Source: an uncultured Dehalococcoidia bacterium
GTDB lineage: Bacteria; Chloroflexota; Dehalococcoidia; Lucifugimonadales; UBA1127
Length of the DNA: 64,000 nt
Direction: 5' to 3'
NCBI GenBank assembly: GCA_913049785.1
Contig: CAJWXP010000001.1
Coordinates: forward strand, 1-64,000
Under the pieces are notes generated by a model, which was given only the letters and a program-made list of their open reading frames with translations, was not told the origin of the DNA and did no database searches. The position numbers and the translations under genes are program-made. Shown piece by piece: positions 58,597-64,000 of the stretch (positions within the stretch are counted from its first letter, which is position 1; every line of letters begins with the position of its first letter).

Positions 58597-61260
58597 TTAG
58601 CCGGGTGTTATGACTTCCCGTGACTTGCCGGGGTCTCCTGGCCCCACGATCCCCTTGTCCTCAAGGTGATCCAGCAGGCTCGACGCCTTTGCGTACCCGA
58701 TGCCGAGTTTGCGCTGCAACAACGATGCTGATATGCGGTTGTGCTTGATAGCCAGACTCTGGGCATCCTGTAGCAGTACGTCTTCTTCGTCCTCGGAGTC
58801 AGCCGGAGCCAGATCGACTTGTACCGTAGGCAGGATCTTGCCTTTTTGCTTCTGCCAGAAGGACACGATGCTGTCCACTTCTTCGTCGGAGATGTACGTG
58901 CCCTGAACGCGTTTGGGCTTAGGCGCGTTGGTGGGCATGAAGAGCATATCACCACGACCCAGCAGCTTCTCAGCACCTGCGCCGTCCAACACGGTCCGGG
59001 AGTCCACTTGCGACGATACAGCGAAGCTTGCTCTGCTTGGGAAGTTCGCTTTGATGAGTCCTGTCAGCACATCGACAGAAGGTCGCTGCGTGGCTACTAC
59101 CAGGTGGATACCTGTTGCGCGGCCAAGCTGCGCCAAACGACAGAGGGCCCATTCCACGTCTGCTGGAGAGGTCATCATCAGGTCCGCAAGCTCGTCGATG
59201 ACCAGCATCAGATACGGGATGCGGTCCTCTTGTTTGGACATTTTGGCGTTATAGACCTGGATGTTCCGTGCACCCTGGGCTTCGAAGCGCTTGTATCGAG
59301 ACTGCATCTCGGCGATGAGCGCATGGAGGGCGGGCACTGCCTGGTCCGCTTCTACCAGGACTGGCCCAGCAAGGTGAGGCAACCCGTTGTACGCGGTCAG
59401 CTCAACGCGCTTTGGGTCAACCAGGTACATCTGAAGCTCAAGGGGCGTCAATTGCATCATCAATGAGCAGATGATGGTGTTTATACAGACACTCTTGCCG
59501 CTGCCGGTTGCGCCCGCAATCAGGAGGTGTGGCATATCCGCAAGGTCTGTGATGACCGGCTCTCCGCCACTGCCTAAGCCAAGGGCAACCGGTAGTTTGG
59601 CCTTGGCCTGAAGCGTCTGGAATGCGCTGCTCTCGAGGATGGTTCGAAGGGCGACTACTTCTCTGCGGGCGTTGGGCACTTCAAGCCCAACAAAGGACTC
59701 TCCCGGCACCGGGGCCTCAAACCGCAAACTAGGGGCAGCCAGCGCCAGCGCCAGGTCCTTTTCCCTTGCGAGGATGTGGTCCACCTTGACCCGGGTCTTC
59801 TCTTCTATGCGACTGCTAATCAGCTTACCGTCTTCGCCTCGGGCTTGAGAGCCGTCAGGGTTGCGCTCCTTGACCTCCCGATAACGTCGCACCCAACCTG
59901 GGACAAGGCCGTATTGGGTGACCACGGGGCCGGGCCTGATCTCCTTGACGGTGACCTCGATGCTGTATTCGCTGAGGGTCTGTTCAATGAGCCTGGCGAC
60001 GGCCTGATGCTCTTCTTCCGAGACGTCGCGATGTTCTCCGACCTTTAGCAGGTCCAGAGGAGGCACTGCCCAACTGGATTTGGAGGAGGTGATCGTCCCG
60101 CCACTACGGGCTTCCTTGCTGCTGAGGTCTATCATCACAGGCAGCGGTGCGTTAGCGGCGAGTTCATCTTCCAGGTCATCGTTTTCTTCGATTTCGATCG
60201 CGGTGGGCTTGTCTTCCGGTTCCGCTTCACCCTTAACCGTTAATACAGCCTCGATGTCTTCGGGCGATACTTCTTCAACTTCCGGATACGATTCCTCTTC
60301 GTCGACCTCGTCTTCGTCCTCAAGTGCAGGTATGTCTTCATACTCGTCAGCTTCATCATCCTCTTCATCCTGCAGCCACGGTGGGAGGGTTTGGGCACCC
60401 ATAGGCGGCGCAGCCACATCAACAGCGACGTCCGGCTCAGCAATTGCGACATTTCCAGCCTCAAGGGGCTCGTAGGCGAAGGCGATTGCTGGTTCTGGGT
60501 ATGTATCGACTTCTGACTTGCTTCGACTGAACCGTTGTCGAACCGACCGGATGGCCAGGGCTGTTCCTGTAGTGACCCACGCCAGGAGGATCAGGTGGGC
60601 GGGATAGCGGCGATAGAGCGCTAACGTCCTTTGTGCTAGTCGCCATGTCTTCTGCCCCATCGACACGAACCTTACCCTGATGAGCTTAACGCCGGCACCG
60701 AGGCGCTGAGAGCCCCCTGTGGAGCGCATACCTGTCCAGACGCCGAGTTGCTGTGCAACGTCAGATGCCTGACCAAGCAGTCGCAACGTCGTTTGAGGTG
60801 CGCTCACCGCCAGCGACAGGGCGAAGATGGCGGCTATGCGAAGAATTCCCCCTGCGGCCGTAGGCCCAATGACGTTCTCGCCGAAGGTCCCGCCGAAATG
60901 GGGCTGGGATAGCTGCAATGAGCCTGCAACCACCGGCAACAGGATGAGTCCTGCAAGGAACACGTTGCCTTTGTGGGCGATAAGGGATGGACGGCTCCAG
61001 AGGGCAAGCCCTGAGATCACTACCCAGGCGCAAATCGCTATCACGGAGTATTGCAGTGATGACCAAAGCGATTCTCTGGCGGATTGGATCGGAGCCCACC
61101 ATGTCGCCACAGCTACAATCCCCGCTACAGATACGAGGGTCGCCAGGGCGAGGATGAACTGCAGTTTCCGGCCGGATTTCGCTTCGCGCCTCCCAATGAA
61201 GGGTATAGGGATACCAAAGAGGGTAAAGTGCCAGCTTTGGTTGTCTTGTGCGTCTAACAT
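58597..61260 (-). CDS. ftsK: DNA translocase FtsK/SpoIIIE
   Basis: An 887-residue translocase that pumps DNA at division. Four membrane helices lie within about residues 30-160. A long, strongly acidic linker (about residues 285-375, rich in Glu and Asp) precedes the RecA-like motor. Walker A is GATGSGKS and Walker B is LMLVIDELADL. VDPKRVELTAYNGLPHL and the ATGIHLVVATQRPSVDVLTG segment are diagnostic. The C-terminal gamma winged helix (SASLLQRKLGIGYAKASSLLDHLEDKGIV) would read polar DNA motifs. It is co-directional with rnj and accDA. Confidence 0.94.
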   Translation of the reverse strand: MLDAQDNQSWHFTLFGIPIPFIGRREAKSGRKLQFILALATLVSVAGIVAVATWWAPIQSARESLWSSLQYSVIAICAWVVISGLALWSRPSLIAHKGNVFLAGLILLPVVAGSLQLSQPHFGGTFGENVIGPTAAGGILRIAAIFALSLAVSAPQTTLRLLGQASDVAQQLGVWTGMRSTGGSQRLGAGVKLIRVRFVSMGQKTWRLAQRTLALYRRYPAHLILLAWVTTGTALAIRSVRQRFSRSKSEVDTYPEPAIAFAYEPLEAGNVAIAEPDVAVDVAAPPMGAQTLPPWLQDEEDDEADEYEDIPALEDEDEVDEEESYPEVEEVSPEDIEAVLTVKGEAEPEDKPTAIEIEENDDLEDELAANAPLPVMIDLSSKEARSGGTITSSKSSWAVPPLDLLKVGEHRDVSEEEHQAVARLIEQTLSEYSIEVTVKEIRPGPVVTQYGLVPGWVRRYREVKERNPDGSQARGEDGKLISSRIEEKTRVKVDHILAREKDLALALAAPSLRFEAPVPGESFVGLEVPNARREVVALRTILESSAFQTLQAKAKLPVALGLGSGGEPVITDLADMPHLLIAGATGSGKSVCINTIICSLMMQLTPLELQMYLVDPKRVELTAYNGLPHLAGPVLVEADQAVPALHALIAEMQSRYKRFEAQGARNIQVYNAKMSKQEDRIPYLMLVIDELADLMMTSPADVEWALCRLAQLGRATGIHLVVATQRPSVDVLTGLIKANFPSRASFAVSSQVDSRTVLDGAGAEKLLGRGDMLFMPTNAPKPKRVQGTYISDEEVDSIVSFWQKQKGKILPTVQVDLAPADSEDEEDVLLQDAQSLAIKHNRISASLLQRKLGIGYAKASSLLDHLEDKGIVGPGDPGKSREVITPG

Positions 61261-61359
61261 GACTGTGCCCTCAAGAGGATAGCCATTGGAGTAGAAGGTG
61301 GTGGCACCGTGGCTACATTTACTAAACGCGTGAGGCGCGCATGAGGTTCCCTGATTTGG

Positions 61360-63150
61360 CTACACCGGGGAAATTACGACCAATACTACGGGGCGTCGAC
61401 CTGTCTTATCCCGCAGGAACTTGCCAAGCACATCGGACGTTCGCTGCTTGAGCGCATTTTCCGGTTGGTCCTGATCCCATTGCTGCTGGCCCAGCACTTC
61501 CTTCAACCGCTGACACGCCAGATCCATGATCTCTTCGTGGTCCTCAGGTGCTTCAAACCCATGGGTGGTCACAGTCGGTGTTCCCTTGAGATCCCCGGTA
61601 ATCGTGTCAAGCGCAAGGGCGACGACGATCACGCCGTCTCGGCCCAGCGATTGGCGGTCTTTGAACACGCTGTTGGACGGGTCCCAGAGTCTACGACCTA
61701 GAACGAATATGTGCCCGGCAGGGATCCGATCAACGACTGCTGCTTCTTGGTCGTTCAGCTCAAGGATATCGCCGTCTTCCATGACGAAAATGTGATCTTC
61801 CGGCATTCCCATTTTAAACGCGATGCCGGCGTGGGCGACCAGGTGCCGATACTCGCCGTGGATAGGGACGAAGAAGCGGGGCTTGATCATACGGAGCATG
61901 AGCTTGAGCTCTTCCTGGCTGGCATGGCCGTGAACGTGCACTGTGGCGTTCTTGGCATGGAGCACGCGGGTCCCCTGCCGGAGGAGGTTGTCTATCGTCT
62001 TGTTGATGAGACCCTCGTTGCCAGGGATTGGCGAAGCTGAGAACACGATGGTGTCGCCTTCCGCCAGTGTGATATCGCGATGGTCATGGTTGGCTACTCG
62101 GGAGAGCGCGGATGTAGGCTCGCCCTGGGCACCGGTCATGATGATGACCGTCTTCTCCATAGGGAGGCCAGCCAGGCTCTCCCAGGGGACGATCACGCCG
62201 TCGGGGACGTCCATGTAGCCCATCTGTTGGGCCATAGCCAAGTTATTGACCATGCTCCTGCCCACCACGGCCACCTTGCGTCCAGCTCTGTCAGCGGCGT
62301 TGGCTATCTGTTGGATACGGGCGATGAGTGATGCGAACGTGGCCACCATCACCCGTCCCGGGGCCTCGGCAATGATGCGCTCTAGGTTTTCGTCGAGGAC
62401 CGCTTCGGAGGGTGTGTACCCCTCCATCTCCGCATAGGTGGAATCGGCAAGGAGGAGCGTGACGCCTTCGATGCCAAGCTCCGCCAATCGAGCGAAGTCC
62501 GTGGGCTTCTTGTCGACGGGGGTGTGATCGAACTTGAAATCGCCGGTGTGCACCACCAGCCCGATGGGTGTGTGGATTGCGATGCCCATAGCGTCCGGGA
62601 TGCTGTGGCAGACACGGAAGAACTCAGCCTGGAATACACCGAAGTTGAAGACCTCTCCAGGCTCTATCTGATGAAGCTCCGATGCAGTGAGGAGCCGGTG
62701 CTCCTTGAGCTTGACCTGGATGAGGCCGTGGGCAAGCCTCGGGGCATAGACGGGCACGTTCAATCTGGGAAGTACGAAGGGGATTGCTCCTGTGTGGTCC
62801 TCATGGCCGTGGGTTATGAGAATGGCGCGAACCTTTTCTCGGTTCTCCATGAGGTAGTCAGTGTTGGCGATGACTAGGTCTACCCCGGGCATGTCCTCTT
62901 CAGGAAACATGACGCCAGCGTCCACGATGATGATGTCATCACCGAACTCCAGGGCCATCATGTTCTTGCCGATTTCGCCAAGTCCACCCAAGGGGACAAT
63001 ACGGAGCTTTCCAGGTGTAACGGTGGTGAATTGGCCTGCGCGCCCCGTGCGAACGAGAGGCTCAGGAACGGGGTTGTCCTGGGTGTCGTTATCTGTAGCT
63101 TGGTCTGGAGAGTCGTCTGACCGTTTTAACCAGCGTCCTACTTGTTGCAT
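61360..63150 (-). CDS. rnj: Ribonuclease J
   Basis: A 596-residue metallo-beta-lactamase/beta-CASP ribonuclease with 5'-exonuclease and endonuclease activity in mRNA decay and rRNA processing. The zinc site is ITHGHEDHTGAIPF, plus the GDFKFDHTP Asp and HVHGHASQEEL. VPLGGLGEIGKNMMALEF near the start and IPIHGEYRHLVAHAGIA are typical. About 40 extra N-terminal residues (Asp/Thr/Pro-rich) precede the core. Confidence 0.94.
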   Translation of the reverse strand: MQQVGRWLKRSDDSPDQATDNDTQDNPVPEPLVRTGRAGQFTTVTPGKLRIVPLGGLGEIGKNMMALEFGDDIIIVDAGVMFPEEDMPGVDLVIANTDYLMENREKVRAILITHGHEDHTGAIPFVLPRLNVPVYAPRLAHGLIQVKLKEHRLLTASELHQIEPGEVFNFGVFQAEFFRVCHSIPDAMGIAIHTPIGLVVHTGDFKFDHTPVDKKPTDFARLAELGIEGVTLLLADSTYAEMEGYTPSEAVLDENLERIIAEAPGRVMVATFASLIARIQQIANAADRAGRKVAVVGRSMVNNLAMAQQMGYMDVPDGVIVPWESLAGLPMEKTVIIMTGAQGEPTSALSRVANHDHRDITLAEGDTIVFSASPIPGNEGLINKTIDNLLRQGTRVLHAKNATVHVHGHASQEELKLMLRMIKPRFFVPIHGEYRHLVAHAGIAFKMGMPEDHIFVMEDGDILELNDQEAAVVDRIPAGHIFVLGRRLWDPSNSVFKDRQSLGRDGVIVVALALDTITGDLKGTPTVTTHGFEAPEDHEEIMDLACQRLKEVLGQQQWDQDQPENALKQRTSDVLGKFLRDKTGRRPVVLVVISPV

Positions 63151-63237
63151 CTAAGAAGTTCGAGCCTCGATAGTCTCTAGATTGCCGTAATCGCATGTCT
63201 AACCTGTGTCTATCTTACACTCGATGTGGTTGGCTGA

Positions 63238-63855
63238 CTACAGCATGGTGAGTTGCTCAGGCTGTGGGGGCTCCTCAGCAACGTTTTCTTCTGCTAAGGA
63301 CTCAGTCTGAATAAGCTGGAGCAACACTGGCAGTTTCCGCATATCCTCTTCCAAAACATGGCGTAGATTGCCCTGGTGAAGCGCCGCTGCTGGGTGGTAC
63401 ATGGGGAATATGTAGCGATGCCCCCAGAGTCGAGGTTGGCCGTGGACCTTGGAGATGGTCTCCTGGGGTAGGAACCGTATAAGGGAGAACCGCCCCAGAG
63501 TCACAATGACTTTAGGGTCTATCAATCGAATCTGCTGATCAAGGTACTTGCGACAGGCTTTGATCTCCTCCGGGAGCGGGTCACGGTTGTTGGGAGGCCT
63601 ACACTTCACCACGTTGGCGATGTACACGTCTGGCCTGGACAGGCCGATCAGGCCAAGGAGGTCGTCCAACAATTTGCCGGAAGGGCCCACAAACGGGCGC
63701 CCTTGCTGGTCCTCATGGAACCCTGGGCCTTCTCCAATGAACAGGATGTCTGATGTTTCCGAACCTTCGCCTGGAACGCTGAAGGTGCGAGTCTCACAGA
63801 GCCTGCAGTCAGTGCAGACTGCTACCGCTTGTTCTAATGCTTTGATGGTGTCCAT
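63238..63855 (-). CDS. Uracil-DNA glycosylase, family 4 (Fe-S)
   Basis: A 205-residue family-4 UDG that removes uracil from DNA. Cluster cysteines are C14 and C17 (VCTDCRLCE, with a third Cys at 20) and those in VVKCRPPNNRDP and IKACRKYL. Motif A is GEGPGFHEDQQGRPFVG and the His motif is MYHPAAALHQ. An extra 25-residue acidic C-terminal tail follows. ATG 63855 is preceded by GGAGG. Confidence 0.92.
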   Translation of the reverse strand: MDTIKALEQAVAVCTDCRLCETRTFSVPGEGSETSDILFIGEGPGFHEDQQGRPFVGPSGKLLDDLLGLIGLSRPDVYIANVVKCRPPNNRDPLPEEIKACRKYLDQQIRLIDPKVIVTLGRFSLIRFLPQETISKVHGQPRLWGHRYIFPMYHPAAALHQGNLRHVLEEDMRKLPVLLQLIQTESLAEENVAEEPPQPEQLTML

Positions 63856-64000
63856 TGACCCTCCGTGCCACCCTGTTTGCAGCGGAATCTTAGCATGGTG
63901 TCAGAAGGCGCAGTCAATGGGGATTCAGGACTGCTCTTGCCGTAAATCCAGGGAGATAAAACGAAAATTCAGAGTTGCGAAATCCGTAATAAACCCATAG
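63856..64000. other. Window edge, no gene seen
   Basis: The last 145 bases hold the likely promoter region of the glycosylase gene and no supported ORF. The plus-strand ORF starting at 63548 is the shadow of the glycosylase. Confidence 0.5.

Noticed and set aside
1-64000. CRISPR array, insertion sequence, prophage or replication origin
   Set aside because: I saw no regularly spaced repeats, transposase, integrase, phage structural gene or DnaA-box cluster in either strand.

Overview
The window reads as chromosomal DNA of an uncultured marine-type Chloroflexota, most like the SAR202 / Dehalococcoidia branch. The evidence is the gene mix: paralogous Rieske ring-hydroxylating oxygenases, luciferase-like (LLM) F420/FMN oxidoreductases, an NADPH-F420 reductase, fumarylacetoacetate hydrolase (FAH) and CitE-like families, PrpD, MetE-like proteins, GuaB3, and a fused AccD-AccA. 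This assignment is inference from gene content; no rRNA is present. Genes are dense on both strands, with short intergenic gaps, clear Shine-Dalgarno (SD) sites, sigma70-type promoters (TTGAC- / TATACT-like) and strong intrinsic terminators. I see no insertion sequence, phage or CRISPR array.

Layout. 1-2.8 kb: an ABC exporter pair and Rieske oxygenase A. 2.85-3.55 kb: a decayed histidine kinase / response regulator pair. 3.5-11.2 kb: mostly minus-strand housekeeping and catabolism (PrpD, Era, DUF4177, GuaB3, FAH, methyltransferase, F420 reductase). 11.4-17.3 kb, plus strand: a MetE-like protein, a VOC protein, three tandem CitE-type barrels (one fused to a membrane PH-like domain and a VVPSHF-repeat tail) and a frameshifted HAD phosphatase. 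17.5-25.9 kb: aminotransferase, second MetE-like protein, threonine synthase, several small proteins (wHTH-like, two SH3-like, a zinc-ribbon/RGG protein), DinB and IspH. 25.9-38.1 kb: GlcG-like, Gfo/Idh/MocA, a deiodinase-like selenoprotein read through an in-frame UGA, LLM, MFS, amidohydrolase, FAH, an E1 alpha/beta dehydrogenase pair, a flavin/F420 split-barrel protein, MFS and EamA transporters. 38.2-52.9 kb: pyruvate kinase, peptide-type binding lipoprotein, a broken TAXI-like binding protein, LhgO, Rieske B and C, NadX, two LLM genes (one with an internal stop) and a 7TM-PAS-REC kinase remnant. 53-64 kb: IscA-like protein, tRNA-Lys, LepB, ECF sigma/anti-sigma/SIMPL operon, AccDA, FtsK, RNase J and a family-4 uracil-DNA glycosylase.

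How it fits together: the catabolic genes suggest oxidation of aromatic or otherwise recalcitrant organic acids. Rieske and LLM oxygenases would open or hydroxylate substrates, FAH/CitE/amidohydrolase/PrpD enzymes would cleave or process the products, and E1, pyruvate kinase and LhgO would feed central carbon metabolism. F420 recycling is represented by the NADPH-F420 reductase.

The most interesting observations are: (i) the UGA-containing deiodinase-like gene with a bacterial SECIS-like hairpin starting 10 nt after the UGA; (ii) the CitE triplet with a PH-like/VVPSHF fusion; (iii) a CCAGGG-CCCTGG palindrome that abuts the -35 boxes of two divergent promoters and recurs twice more in the window; and (iv) many genes each broken by one stop or frameshift, which is either ongoing erosion or consensus error and needs read-level checking.
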